Shown piece by piece: positions 24,662 through 34,301 of a stretch of 64,000 nt of DNA (position 1 is its first letter; the number at the start of each line of letters is the position of its first letter). Below the pieces are notes generated by a model. It was not told the DNA's origin. It did no database searches and saw only the letters and a list, made by a program, of their open reading frames with translations. The stretch is taken from contig JAEYCM010000047.1 of the NCBI GenBank assembly GCA_023455425.1, positions 1-64,000 on the forward strand. Direction: 5' to 3'. The DNA comes from Bacillota bacterium (GTDB lineage Bacteria; Bacillota; Clostridia; Christensenellales; CAG-138). A program made the position numbers and the translations under genes.

Positions 24662-26212
24662 ATGAGCGGGGACTCTATTCAAGTGTTGATCGCCATGTCC
24701 TGTTACATGCTTGCGGTCATCGGCATCGGGCTGTATTACGCAAAGCGGGCCAACCAAAGTTCGGAAAACTACTTCCTGGGCGGGAGGAGCTTGGGCCCCT
24801 GGATGGCCGCCATGAGCGCGGAAGCTTCCGATATGAGCGGCTGGCTCCTGATGGGACTTCCCGGTGTTGCCTACTGGGTAGGCCTTGCCGATGCATTTTG
24901 GACGGCAATCGGCCTTGCGCTGGGCACCTACCTCAACTGGCTGCTGGTGGCGAGGCGGTTAAGGCGGTATTCCGTGGTGGCGGGCAACGCCATCACCATA
25001 CCGGAATTCTTCAACAACCGCTTCCACGATAAAAAGAACGGTATCATGAGCATTGCGGCGCTGTTTATCCTGGTATTCTTTTCCGTATACGCCGCAAGCT
25101 GCTTTGTTACCTGCGGGAAGCTGTTCAGCACCCTGTTCGGTCTTTCCTACCAGAGCATGATGATATTGGGCGCGGTGTTCGTAGTAGCCTATACCTTCCT
25201 GGGTGGGTTCCTGGCCGAAAGCGCCTCGGATTTCATGCAGGCTATCGTCATGATCATAGCCCTTGTCGCTACGCTCATTGTATCCACCGTGGCGGCGGGC
25301 GGAATAGGCGCAGTGGGGGAGAACCTAAACAACATCCCCGGCTTCCTCTCCTTCTTTGGCATTGCAAGCCCGGAAGTGGCGGAGGGTGTGCAGAAGGCGC
25401 AGGGGGGTGTAGCCCTCTTCGGGCCGGCCGGCACGTATGGGTTTTTGACGATCCTTTCCACTCTGTCCTGGGGCCTCGGTTATTTCGGCATGCCGCAGGT
25501 GCTGCTGCGCTTCATGGCCATCCGGAAGGAAGAGGAACTCAAAAGCTCCCGCCGCATCGCGACCGTGTGGGTCATCATCTCTATGGCGGCTGCGGTTGCG
25601 ATTGGGCTGATTGGCCGCGCGCTGTTCCCAACGGAGCTTACAACCGTGAGCCAGTCTGAAAACGTGTTCATCCTCGTTACCACCAGGCTGATGCCGCCGC
25701 TCCTTGCGGGGCTTGCCATGGCGGGGATACTGGCGGCCACCATCAGTTCGTCGGATTCGTATCTGTTGATCGCGTCTTCGGCGTTTGCCAAGAACATCTA
25801 TCAGGGCATCCTCAAAAAGCAGGCGACGGATAAACAGATCATGCGTGTTTCCCGTATTACGCTGCTGGTCATCACGCTCATCGGCATCATTATCGCACTG
25901 GATGAAACCAGCGTGATATTTAAGGTGGTATCCTTTGCGTGGGCGGGCTTTGGCGCAACATTCGGGCCGCTGATGCTCTTCTCCCTGTTCTGGAAGCGGA
26001 CCACCCGCACGGGCGCGCTTTCCGGCATGTGCGCGGGAGCAGCGATGGTGTTTATCTGGAAGCTCTTGATCCGGCCCATGGGCGGCGTGTTCGGCATCTA
26101 TGAGCTGCTGCCCGCGTTTGTGGTTTCCTGCATCGTGATCGTAGCCGTCTCGCTGCTGGGCAAGGAGCCTTCCGCTGAAATGCGCGCGGAGTTTGATCAG
26201 GCGAAGGGTTGA
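24662..26212 (+). CDS. putP: Sodium/proline symporter, SSS family
   Basis: 516 residues, about 13 membrane helices. ENYFLGGRSLGPWMAAMSAEASDMSGWLLMGLPG is the conserved PutP N-terminal block (Na+ site region), and FGMPQVLLRFMAIRKEEELKSSRRIA is the typical mid-protein loop. It imports proline with Na+. ATG 24662 follows GGGGGAAACAC. Own promoter and upstream terminator, so transcribed alone. Confidence 0.93.
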   Translation: MSGDSIQVLIAMSCYMLAVIGIGLYYAKRANQSSENYFLGGRSLGPWMAAMSAEASDMSGWLLMGLPGVAYWVGLADAFWTAIGLALGTYLNWLLVARRLRRYSVVAGNAITIPEFFNNRFHDKKNGIMSIAALFILVFFSVYAASCFVTCGKLFSTLFGLSYQSMMILGAVFVVAYTFLGGFLAESASDFMQAIVMIIALVATLIVSTVAAGGIGAVGENLNNIPGFLSFFGIASPEVAEGVQKAQGGVALFGPAGTYGFLTILSTLSWGLGYFGMPQVLLRFMAIRKEEELKSSRRIATVWVIISMAAAVAIGLIGRALFPTELTTVSQSENVFILVTTRLMPPLLAGLAMAGILAATISSSDSYLLIASSAFAKNIYQGILKKQATDKQIMRVSRITLLVITLIGIIIALDETSVIFKVVSFAWAGFGATFGPLMLFSLFWKRTTRTGALSGMCAGAAMVFIWKLLIRPMGGVFGIYELLPAFVVSCIVIVAVSLLGKEPSAEMRAEFDQAKG

Positions 26213-26257
26213 TCCGTAAATAGGAATATATCGGCGGTAATCATCGGGCGGATAAAT

Positions 26258-26273
26258 TGTTTCACGTGAAACA
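26258..26273. promoter_or_regulatory. parS site 3
   Basis: Perfect TGTTTCACGTGAAACA, 354 bases upstream of parA. Confidence 0.95.
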
Positions 26274-26626
26274 AGCTATCCGCCCTTCGTTATCCCGCAA
26301 AAAATGTCCTGTTTTTCTGGAGAAACCCCGCTTTTCCAATGTTTTTCTTTCCGCTCCCGGAGGGAGTCCGCATACGCTGCAGCCTGTTTTCAGGAGGTTA
26401 CGCCTATACACCCGGAAAAAAATAGCCTATAATAGTGTTGTTGCTCGATTGAGTAGCCCAACATATAGAGTGGAATTGTAAATCAATGCAGGAAATGAAT
26501 ATGCTTTCCATCCCGGGCGGGCCGCAGCCGGCGCTGTTCATGGAGCCGGGGCTTGCGGAAAACTGGCTTGCGTGTGTGGAAAAAGATTGTGAATCTGTAG
26601 GCTTACGGAACAAAAGGAGTACGGGT

Positions 26627-27391
26627 ATGGCAAAGATCATCGCCATTGCGAATCAGAAGGGCGGGGTGGGCAAGACGACCACCGCCGTGAACCTTTCCGC
26701 ATGCGTTGCGGAGCAGAAAAAGCGCGTGCTGCTTGTGGACCTGGATCCGCAGGGCAATTCCACCAGCGGCCTGGGGGTGGATAAAGAGGGCATTCAGAAA
26801 TCCACCTATGATATTTTGATCAACCGCGTACCCGCGGGAGAGACCAAAATCATGACCGGAACGCCGCTTTTACATATCCTTCCTGCCAGAATTGAATTGG
26901 CGGGCGCGGAAGTGGAGCTGGTGGGTATGATGGCGCGCGAACACGTGCTAAAACGGGCTTTAGAAACCGTGCAGACGGAGTATGATTATATCTTTATCGA
27001 TTGCCCGCCGTCGCTGGGGTTGTTGACGCTGAACGCGCTTACCGCCGCGAACACGCTGCTTGTGCCTATCCAGTGCGAGTTTTATGCGCTCGAAGGTTTA
27101 TCCCAGCTGATGAACACCGTCAAGCTCGTGCGCATGCATTTGAACCCCGCCTTGGATGTGGAGGGCGTGGTACTTACCATGTACGACGCCAGAACCAATC
27201 TTTCCACCCAGGTGGTGTCCGAGGTCAAGAAATTCTTCAAAAACAAAGTGTACGATACCATCATCCCCCGTTCCGTGCGTCTGGGGGAGGCGCCGAGCTT
27301 CGGCCTGCCCATTACCGCATACGATCCCAAGAGTGTCGGCGCAATCGCATACAGCAAGCTTGCGCAGGAACTTTTGGAGAAGGAGGCGTAA
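26627..27391 (+). CDS. parA: Chromosome-partitioning ATPase ParA/Soj
   Basis: 254 residues. Deviant Walker A KGGVGKTTT near residue 11, DLDPQGN (switch I) and IDCPPSLGLLTLNAL (Walker B). ParA binds DNA nonspecifically as an ATP dimer and moves ParB-parS complexes; in Bacillota, Soj also acts on DnaA. ATG 26627 follows AAGGAGTACGGG; the frame is open further upstream (to 26486) but that extension is unlike the family. One base separates it from parB. Confidence 0.96.
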   Translation: MAKIIAIANQKGGVGKTTTAVNLSACVAEQKKRVLLVDLDPQGNSTSGLGVDKEGIQKSTYDILINRVPAGETKIMTGTPLLHILPARIELAGAEVELVGMMAREHVLKRALETVQTEYDYIFIDCPPSLGLLTLNALTAANTLLVPIQCEFYALEGLSQLMNTVKLVRMHLNPALDVEGVVLTMYDARTNLSTQVVSEVKKFFKNKVYDTIIPRSVRLGEAPSFGLPITAYDPKSVGAIAYSKLAQELLEKEA

Positions 27392-27392
27392 T

Positions 27393-28265
27393 ATGGCGGG
27401 TTTAAAGAAGACAACGGGACTTGGGCGCGGTCTTGACGCGCTGTTGGGGGATTTTGACGCCACGGCAAGGCCGGACGCCGCGGGCGTGCGGGAACTGGAA
27501 CTCAATAAGCTCTACCCCAACCCGGACCAGCCGCGCAAGGAGTTTGACAAGGAACGCCTGGAGGAGCTTGCGGGCTCCTTAAAGCGCCACGGCATGGTGC
27601 AGCCCATCGTCGCGCGCAAATACGGCGAAAAGTATATGATCGTCACCGGCGAGCGCCGCTACCGCGCGGCAAAGCTCGCGGGGCTTACCAAGGTGCCCGT
27701 TGTGGTGCGGGACTTCGGCACGGAAGAAATTTTAGAGATCGCGCTCATTGAAAACATCCAGCGCGAAAACCTCAACCCCATTGAGGAAGCCGCCGCCATC
27801 TCCTTTTTGATGCAGCAGCACGATCTTACGCAGGAGGAGGTCTCCGAGCGGTTAAGCAAATCCCGTCCGGCGGTGGCGAATGCATTGCGCTTATTAAACC
27901 TTCCCGAACCGGTCAAAAAGCTCATACGCTCCGGCGCGCTTTCCGCGGGACATGGCCGCGCGCTTGCCGTGCTGGAGGACGCCGCCGTGCAGGAACGCCT
28001 GGCCCGGCAGGCGGTGGAAACCCGCTGCTCTGTGCGCGCGATGGAACAGATGGTAAAGGCCGCGGCGGGGGAGGAAACGAAAGAGAAAAAGCCCCGCAAA
28101 GAAAAGCCGGTGGACGCCGACCTTTATGATGCGGAAGAGCGCATGCGTGAGCGCCTGGGTACCAAGGTGAAGATCACCGGCGGCAAAAAACGCGGTAAGA
28201 TCATCATAGAATATTTCAGCGCCGACGCGCTGCAGGACATCTACGAAACGATATTGGGGGGATAA
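27393..28265 (+). CDS. parB: Chromosome-partitioning protein ParB/Spo0J
   Basis: 290 residues. The N-terminal LGRGLDALLGD is typical. CTP-binding ParB domain: YPNPDQPRKEFD, then GERRYRAAKLAGL and ENIQRENLNPIEEA. Central HTH: LTQEEVSERLSKSRPAVANALRLLNLP. The C-terminal dimerisation part ends ALQDIYETILGG. It binds the parS sites seen at 20039, 22140 and 26258, and spreads to load SMC. ATG 27393 follows AAGGAGG. Confidence 0.97.
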   Translation: MAGLKKTTGLGRGLDALLGDFDATARPDAAGVRELELNKLYPNPDQPRKEFDKERLEELAGSLKRHGMVQPIVARKYGEKYMIVTGERRYRAAKLAGLTKVPVVVRDFGTEEILEIALIENIQRENLNPIEEAAAISFLMQQHDLTQEEVSERLSKSRPAVANALRLLNLPEPVKKLIRSGALSAGHGRALAVLEDAAVQERLARQAVETRCSVRAMEQMVKAAAGEETKEKKPRKEKPVDADLYDAEERMRERLGTKVKITGGKKRGKIIIEYFSADALQDIYETILGG

Positions 28266-28330
28266 GCCCACAATTTGGAAGTTGGGAACCCTCAGGCTAT
28301 AAATAAAGCTTTTGCATGGGCTACCGCCGC

Positions 28331-28456
28331 ACCCCGCCAAAGGGACAATATCCCTTTGGAATCCTAAACGTCGGGAATGCCCTGTTCGGGCGGTTACGCG
28401 CAGGGGTTCTTAGGGCTGTAACGCCCCTAAGCGGGAGGCTGAGGGCAGAGCCCTCA
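28331..28456 (+). repeat. Multi-hairpin repeat, copy 2
   Basis: Noncoding. Hairpins CCAAAGGGA/TCCCTTTGG (28337-28359), CTTAGGG/CCCTAAG (about 28409-28430) and GAGGGCAGAGCCCTC (28441-28455). Same order and spacing as copy 3 at 37191; other copies at 24219 (partial) and 58006 (inverted). It fills most of the 28266-28503 gap. Confidence 0.8.
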
Positions 28457-28503
28457 CCGTATACTTTGTCGTACTTTGGGAAAGCAACCGGCTTTCCCCT
28501 TTT

Positions 28504-29139
28504 TTATGAAATGGTTTTGATCCGCTCCAGATCCGCGCTGCACAGCACATCAAGGTGATCGAATATCTTTTCCGCAGGCCAGTCCCACCATTTGAGCTCC
28601 AGAAGGTATGCGATCAGCGCGTCGTCAAAGCGGGCACGGAGGATGCGCGCGGGGTTCCCGCCCGCAATGTGGTAGGCGGGGATATCGCGGGTTACCACGG
28701 CGTTGGCTGCAATGATCGCGCCGTCCCCAATGTTGATGCCGGGCAGCACGGTTACATTCTGGCCGATCCATACGTCATTGCCGACGACCGTATCCCCTTT
28801 AAAAGGCAGGTCGGCTAAAGCCGGGGTCGCCTTTTCCCATCCGTTCGCCATGATGTTGAAGGGATATGTGGTGACGGAATTCATCCGGTGGTTCGCGCCG
28901 TTCATAATGAATTCCACGCCTTTGGCAATGGAGCAGAACTTCCCGATGACGAGCCGGTCGCCTAAAAACTCGTAATGATGCGTCACATGGCCTTCAAAGC
29001 GTTCCGGATGATCGGGATCGTCATAATACGTATAGTCGCCCACAATAATATTGGGGCGCGTGACGGTGTTTTTGATGAAGCAGACCCGTTTGATCGCTTC
29101 GTTGGGATAAACCGCGTTGGGGTCCGGGCCGTACGGCAT
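28504..29139 (-). CDS. Vat-like xenobiotic O-acetyltransferase
   Basis: 211 residues with left-handed beta-helix hexapeptide repeats (GDTVVGNDVWIGQNVTVLPGINIGDGAIIAANAVV). FIMNGANHRM carries the catalytic His of the family. VGDYTYYDDPDHPERFEGHV and FCSIAKGVEFI match the Vat streptogramin-A acetyltransferase branch, and the ending GGNPARILRARFDDALIAYLLELKWWDW is characteristic. Vat enzymes inactivate virginiamycin-type antibiotics; chromosomal homologues may have other substrates. ATG 29139 has AGGTGG 7 bases upstream. Confidence 0.85.
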   Translation of the reverse strand: MPYGPDPNAVYPNEAIKRVCFIKNTVTRPNIIVGDYTYYDDPDHPERFEGHVTHHYEFLGDRLVIGKFCSIAKGVEFIMNGANHRMNSVTTYPFNIMANGWEKATPALADLPFKGDTVVGNDVWIGQNVTVLPGINIGDGAIIAANAVVTRDIPAYHIAGGNPARILRARFDDALIAYLLELKWWDWPAEKIFDHLDVLCSADLERIKTIS

Positions 29140-29271
29140 GCGATCCACCTCGCTTCTATTTTCTTTCTACCTTACCAAGTATAAGATACCGCAAGAATGC
29201 GAAAGCGTCCAGCGGATGGGCGTGTACGTGCTATAATAAAGGTCAGAACATAAGATTTGGCGGAGAAAGAC

Positions 29272-29808
29272 ATGAAAACGCTGCTGCACGCCTGCTGCGC
29301 GCCCTGCTCCATAGAATGCGTCAATACGTTGCGCAAGGAAGAACTAGAGCCCACGCTCTACTGGTACAACCCCAACATCCATCCGTTTACGGAATACCGG
29401 AGCCGGAAGGAAACGCTTGTCGCGTACGCGCAAAACAATACGCTCAATTATATCCTGCAGGATGAATACGGCCTGCGCCCCTTCTTGGCGGAGGTCATGT
29501 CCTCTTGTGAACCGCGTTGCGTCCACTGCTACGAAATGCGGCTGGAAGGGACCGCCCGCTACGCGGCGGAACATGGTTATGAACAGTTTTCCACAACATT
29601 GTTGATCAGTCCTTATCAGAATCATGAGCTGCTGCGGGAGACGGGGGAAAAGATGGCGCAGAAATACGGCGTACCGTTCCTGTACCGGGATTTTCGCCCG
29701 TATTTTCGGGAAGGGCAGCAAAAAGCGCGGGAGATGGAACTGTATATGCAAAAATACTGCGGCTGCATCTTCAGCGAAGAGGAGCGGTATCAAAAGAAAA
29801 AGAAGTAA
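29272..29808 (+). CDS. queH: Epoxyqueuosine reductase QueH
   Basis: 178 residues (DUF208). HACCAPCS near the N-terminus plus SSCEPRCVHCYEMRLEGTA give the Cys pairs that bind the Fe-S and second iron centre of QueH. YWYNPNIHPFTEYRSRKETL, TTLLISPYQNHELL and YRDFRPYFREGQQKARE are family blocks. It does the last step of queuosine synthesis, reducing epoxyqueuosine in tRNA. ATG 29272 follows GGAGAAAGAC. Confidence 0.93.
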   Translation: MKTLLHACCAPCSIECVNTLRKEELEPTLYWYNPNIHPFTEYRSRKETLVAYAQNNTLNYILQDEYGLRPFLAEVMSSCEPRCVHCYEMRLEGTARYAAEHGYEQFSTTLLISPYQNHELLRETGEKMAQKYGVPFLYRDFRPYFREGQQKAREMELYMQKYCGCIFSEEERYQKKKK

Positions 29809-29832
29809 CCCGGTAGTGGAAAGCATATGAAA

Positions 29833-29880
29833 TGCCCGTGCAGGGGGCGGTACTATCCGCCTTTGTGCACGGGCTTTTTT
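29833..29880. terminator. Bidirectional terminator between queH and the ABC genes
   Basis: GCCCGTGCA (29833-29841) pairs with TGCACGGGC (29866-29874); an inner GGCGG/CCGCC stem is nested; T6 follows. Confidence 0.85.
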
Positions 29881-29894
29881 GTTCAGCTACTGCA

Positions 29895-31631
29895 TTATCC
29901 GTTGATCGCCCAGTCCGCACTTTGGCGCTGCAGGGAAACCATACGGCGGTAGAGGCCGTTTTGCGCATAGAGCGCGTCCGGCGCGCCCTGCTCGCGCACA
30001 TGGCCGTTTTCCAGCACCACGATATGGTCCGCGCCAGCCACGGTGCGCATGCGGTGGGCGATAATGAGCACCGTCTTATCCTGGATAAGCGTAGAGAGCG
30101 CGGTCTGAATCTCGGTTTCGTTTTCCACGTCCAAAGAGGCCGTCGCTTCATCCAGCAGTATAATGGGCGCGTTTTTCAAAAGCGCGCGGGCAATGGAAAT
30201 GCGCTGCCGCTCGCCGCCCGAAAGCGTTGCGCCGTTTTCGCCGATAACGGTGTCGTACCCTTCCGGGAAGCGGCGTACGAACGCGTCGCATTGCGCGGCG
30301 CGGGCGGCGGCGTAGACTTCCTCATCCGTCGCGTCCCGCCTGCCGATGCGGATGTTGGCCATGATGGTATCGCGGAAGAGCACCACGTCCTGGAACACGA
30401 TGGCGAACGCACGCAGCAGCGTTTCCGGTTCTACGGATTTGACGTCCACCCCGCCGATCGTCACCCTGCCGCCGTTCACATCCCAGAAGCGGGCGGCAAG
30501 TTTCGCGGCCGTGCTCTTGCCTGAGCCGGAAGGCCCCACAAGCGCCGTGACCTCGCCCTGCCTGGCGGTAAATGAAACGTCCTTTAACACCTCGTCTTCA
30601 TTATAGGAGAAGGTGACGTGCTCGAAGCGAATGTCGTAACCATCGGGATTGAATTTGGTTCCGCCCTCCTGTACCGGCTGGTTTTCAATCTCCTGCATGC
30701 GGCCAATGTTGACCTTGGCGTTGAATATCTCCGCAAGCTGCATCAATATGGTTGCGAGCGGGTCGTAGAGCCTGGATGCGGCAAGCAGGAACGCGAGATA
30801 CTGCAGGAACAGAATTTCCCCGGAAATGAGGAGCGCGGCTCCTGTCAGAATGGTCAGCGCCAGGCCCAGCCGCAGCACGGCCTGCGCCGATACCACAAAG
30901 GAGCCGGTGACAAGCTCCGTCCGGATGGAGGCTTTCACCACGTTGTTGAACTTCTCGTTGAGCGTTTCCAGATACTCCGCCTCTCGGTTACAGGCCTTGA
31001 TTTCGCGCATGGTTTCAAGCGCTTCCTGTATGCCATCGGCTGCGGCGAGCTTGGCGGAGTACTTTTTGTTGCTCATCTTCTGCTGGAGTCTCCGGCTGCC
31101 CACCACCAGCAGCAGCGCTACAGGCAGCGGAAGGAACAGCGCGAGCGCCATATGCCATTCGTAAAAGAACAGGCCGACTGTGACGAGCAATATGGAAACA
31201 ATTGCGCCGAAAAGCTGCGGTATGGCGTGGGAGAACGTATGCTCCAGCTCCGTGCAGGTGCCCATCATGGCGGTGGTCAGCTCCGAGAGGTCGCGCTGGC
31301 CAAAGAAGGAAAGCGGCAGCTTGCGCAGCTTTTCCGCCATGGTGATGCGGCGGTTTGCGCTTTCGTTATAGGCGGAAACATAGGTTTCGGTATATTCAAT
31401 GCTGTGGATCCAATAAATGAGCAGCAGCAGAAGCAAGGCAAGGCCGGTATACACCCATACACTCACGGTCGGCTGCGGTGCGCCGAATACCGGGCGCAGC
31501 AGCTGCTCAAGCAGCATGAACAGCAGCGTAACGGGCAGCATCAAAGAGAGGTTCGCGCCCGTGCAGGCGGCAATGCCGCGCTTTAAATCCCGCGCGCCCT
31601 GCTCGCTCAGGGCAAACAGCTTACGAAACAT
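29895..31631 (-). CDS. ABC transporter, fused permease and ATPase (second subunit, YbtQ-like)
   Basis: 578 residues. N-terminal membrane domain with about six helices (first at ~30-50), then an ATPase: Walker A GPSGSGKST, Q-loop IVFQDVVLF, signature LSGGERQR, Walker B IILLDEATASLD, switch His in IIAHRM. ATG 31631 overlaps the upstream subunit's 3' end by 11 bases (start within its last codons), suggesting coupled translation. Heterodimeric exporters of this type beside an AraC regulator resemble the siderophore-linked YbtPQ family; the substrate is inferred, not shown. Confidence 0.88.
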   Translation of the reverse strand: MFRKLFALSEQGARDLKRGIAACTGANLSLMLPVTLLFMLLEQLLRPVFGAPQPTVSVWVYTGLALLLLLLIYWIHSIEYTETYVSAYNESANRRITMAEKLRKLPLSFFGQRDLSELTTAMMGTCTELEHTFSHAIPQLFGAIVSILLVTVGLFFYEWHMALALFLPLPVALLLVVGSRRLQQKMSNKKYSAKLAAADGIQEALETMREIKACNREAEYLETLNEKFNNVVKASIRTELVTGSFVVSAQAVLRLGLALTILTGAALLISGEILFLQYLAFLLAASRLYDPLATILMQLAEIFNAKVNIGRMQEIENQPVQEGGTKFNPDGYDIRFEHVTFSYNEDEVLKDVSFTARQGEVTALVGPSGSGKSTAAKLAARFWDVNGGRVTIGGVDVKSVEPETLLRAFAIVFQDVVLFRDTIMANIRIGRRDATDEEVYAAARAAQCDAFVRRFPEGYDTVIGENGATLSGGERQRISIARALLKNAPIILLDEATASLDVENETEIQTALSTLIQDKTVLIIAHRMRTVAGADHIVVLENGHVREQGAPDALYAQNGLYRRMVSLQRQSADWAING

Positions 31632-33429
31632 GGCTTTTCTCCTTTCCCACGCCCCAGGCGGCGGCACGCTCGTATTCCTTCCACATGGCGGCATACATGC
31701 CACCTTTTTGGATAAGTTCGTCATGCGTGCCCTGCTCCAGCAGTTCCCCTTCGTTGAGCACCAGTATGTTATCCGCGCGCCGCACGGTGGAAAGCCGGTG
31801 GGCGATCATCAATACCGTCTTGCCCTTTGTGAGCGCCTCAAACGCGCGCTGGATTTTCACCTCGTTTTCCGGGTCCGCAAATGCCGTGGCTTCGTCCAGC
31901 ACAATAATAGGGGAGTCCTTCAATATGGCGCGCGCAAGCGCAATCCGCTGCATCTCGCCGCCGGAAAGGTAGACGCCTTTTGTGCCTACCACGGTATCGA
32001 TGCCCTGCGGCAGCTTTTCGAAGATATCGGCGCACTGCGCGGCCTCGGCGGCGCGCAGCGCCTCCTCCCGCGTGGCTTCCGGGTGCGCCGCGCGGATATT
32101 CTCTAAAAGGCTCGCCTTAAACAGCCGCGTGTTCTGGAACGCGAAGGAGACAGTATCCATCAGCGTTTTGTGGGCAATATCCCGCACATCCGCGCCGCCC
32201 AGAAGCACTGCGCCCTCGTCTACGTCATAGAACCGGGGAATGAGATGCACGGCGGTGGTCTTGCCGCCGCCGGAAGGGCCGACCAGCGCCACCGTCTGCC
32301 CTTCCTTTACGGAAAAGGACAGGTTCTTTACCGCGGGCACGCCGCCGCCGGGGTAGGTAAAGGAAACGTTGCGGAACTCCACGGAAGCGCCTTCGGGCGC
32401 TTTCGCGCGCTCCGGCTGGGGCAGCGGCTTTTCATCGAGGATTGAATCCACCCGCCGCACGCATTCCTGCGCGATCAGGAAGTAGCTGCCCGCGTACATC
32501 ATCTTGTTGAGCATTACGGCGCAGGCCGGGGTAAACAGGATGTAGAAGATCACGCTCAACAGAATATGCAGGTAGCTTCCGGTGTTCCCGGCGCCGTTCG
32601 TCAGCAGGATGCCGGCCGGGATCAGCAAAAAGAACGTGCCGTGTATGGCGGTGGTAAACAGCGTCATCGGCGTGCGCCAGGAAAGCGTATAGGCGGATAC
32701 ATACTTGTTGTAGCTCATGATGGAGGCGTAGAAGTTTTTAAAGGAGTGTACCGTCTGGGAAAACACCTTCACCACCGAGATGCCGCGTACATACTCCACG
32801 GCTTCGCGGTTCATATCCTCCAGAGAGTTCTGGTATTTCTGCAAAAAGCCCGTGTTTTCCTGGTTCATCATCTTCATTTCAATCACAAAGCCGATGATGA
32901 GGGGAACAAGGCTCAACAGCCCCAGCCGCCAGTCAAACAAAAACAGCATGGCGAGTATGGCAAACGGGGTCACGAACGAGCCGATGAGATCTGGAATCTG
33001 GTGGGCGACGAACGTTTCCGTCTGCGCGGTGTTTTCGTCAATGATTTTCCTTAGCCTGCCCGTGGTGTTCTGCGAAAAATACCCGAGCGGGAGCCTTGTC
33101 AGGTGCCGCATGAGGACGACCTGCATGTTGCGCATGGTGTAAAACGCCGCAAGGTGCGAGCACATCAAAGACGCGAAGTAGAGCACAAGCGCCCCCAGCG
33201 CGAGCCCTACCGCCAGCCATCCATAGTAGGTCAGCTTGGTGGCCACAAGCGGCGTGTTGGTTAAGAGCGCCGTCAGCGCCTCCTGCAGCGCAAAATAGAC
33301 GCAGACGAACGGGGAAAGCATCAACACGGCGGAAAGCGCGGAAAATACGCCGGAAAGCGCGACAAGCGGCCTGTGCGCCCCGGCAAACTCCAAAAGCCGC
33401 GGGATGCCGGTTTTCTTTTTATTCTGCAT
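31621..33429 (-). CDS. ABC transporter, fused permease and ATPase (first subunit, YbtP-like)
   Basis: 602 residues. ABC_membrane domain in the first ~320 residues, then an ATPase with Walker A GPSGGGKTT, Q-loop FAFQNTRLF, signature LSGGEMQR, Walker B IIVLDEATAF (catalytic Glu present) and IIAHRL. AGGAGGTACC precedes ATG 33429. The promoter region carries a 26-bp inverted repeat typical of a repressor site. With the gene downstream it should form a heterodimeric transporter. Confidence 0.9.
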   Translation of the reverse strand: MQNKKKTGIPRLLEFAGAHRPLVALSGVFSALSAVLMLSPFVCVYFALQEALTALLTNTPLVATKLTYYGWLAVGLALGALVLYFASLMCSHLAAFYTMRNMQVVLMRHLTRLPLGYFSQNTTGRLRKIIDENTAQTETFVAHQIPDLIGSFVTPFAILAMLFLFDWRLGLLSLVPLIIGFVIEMKMMNQENTGFLQKYQNSLEDMNREAVEYVRGISVVKVFSQTVHSFKNFYASIMSYNKYVSAYTLSWRTPMTLFTTAIHGTFFLLIPAGILLTNGAGNTGSYLHILLSVIFYILFTPACAVMLNKMMYAGSYFLIAQECVRRVDSILDEKPLPQPERAKAPEGASVEFRNVSFTYPGGGVPAVKNLSFSVKEGQTVALVGPSGGGKTTAVHLIPRFYDVDEGAVLLGGADVRDIAHKTLMDTVSFAFQNTRLFKASLLENIRAAHPEATREEALRAAEAAQCADIFEKLPQGIDTVVGTKGVYLSGGEMQRIALARAILKDSPIIVLDEATAFADPENEVKIQRAFEALTKGKTVLMIAHRLSTVRRADNILVLNEGELLEQGTHDELIQKGGMYAAMWKEYERAAAWGVGKEKSHVS

Positions 33430-33462
33430 GGTACCTCCTTCTCATATGGCGCGGGTGCGCCG

Positions 33463-33497
33463 ATCATACGACATTGGTTAGCGATATCTAACCAATG
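33463..33497 (-). promoter_or_regulatory. Promoter and TTAG-N6-CTAA operator of the ABC operon
   Basis: Inverted repeat CATTGGTTAG (33472-33481), CGATAT, CTAACCAATG (33488-33497). On the minus strand it overlaps a possible promoter, TTAGAT (33486-33491), 17 bases, TATGAT (33463-33468). The same half-sites occur at 35652 and 35721. The TTAG...CTAA pattern recalls DtxR/IdeR-type metal regulators. Confidence 0.6.
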
Positions 33498-33691
33498 CGA
33501 TTGTATAGCAGTCACCTGGGGTTTTCCACTCCAAAAGGACGCGCCCTGCTCCAAACGGACGCGCGTGTCATTGCGGCATATTTGTCAGCTCATAGAAAGA
33601 AAATATCCGACCGTACTTAAAGCCGGTGCAAACCGGGGGAGGATATGATACCGTGAAATTGGAATTTAATTATTCTAAGGAGGTGGCGCAG

Positions 33692-34281
33692 ATGCCATCT
33701 GTACAGAACGGGCACAGATCCATACCTGCCGACGATGCGTATCTTCAAAAGGGTACAGTGGGAGGGCTGAAGCCGAATAATGCGCCCATTACCATTGTGG
33801 AGTACGATCCATGCTGGCCTGCGTTATTCGAGCGGGAAGCCGGACGGATTCGCTGCGCGCTTGGCGATACGGTGCTGCAGCTGGAGCATGTGGGCTCGAC
33901 CTCGGTGACGGGATTGTGTGCGAAGCCAATCTCGATATGCTTCTGGTTGTGGCGGATTCTTCTGATGAGCAATCCTATATTCCGGCCCTGGAGGCGGCCG
34001 GTTATACGCTTCGGATACGGGAGCCCGAGTGGTTTGAGCATCGCCTGCTCAAGGGGCCCGATACCGACGTCAACCTGCACGTGTTCGGCAAGGGATCACC
34101 GGAGGCCAAACGAATGCTGCGCTTCCGCGATTGGCTGCGGGCGAACGACGCCGACCGGAATAACTACGCAAGCGTCAAGCGCAGCCTCGCCCAGCAGGTT
34201 TGGGGGAATGTGCAGGACTATGCGGATGCAAAGACGCCGGTTATTCAAGAAATCATGAACCGGGCAAATGCATCCGCATAA
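33692..34281 (+). pseudogene. GrpB family gene with a frameshift
   Basis: The first frame gives NAPITIVEYDPCWPALFEREAGRIR and LEHVGSTSVTGLCAKPI. At about 33931 the reading moves to the next frame, which continues LDMLLVVADSSDEQSYIPALEAAGYTLR to a stop at 34281. One missing base in the conserved KPIID segment explains it. AAGGAGGTGGCGCAG precedes the ATG. An intact relative lies at 2211-2741. Confidence 0.82.
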
Positions 34282-34301
34282 TGTGCCGGGCGGGAATGCG
34301 G

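Noticed and set aside
26486..26626. N-terminal extension of ParA
   Set aside because: Not like the family; a good ribosome-binding site lies before ATG 26627.
30618..31586. Plus-strand reading frame opposite the ABC transporter gene
   Set aside because: Shadow of a GC-rich coding region; low-complexity protein, no start signals.
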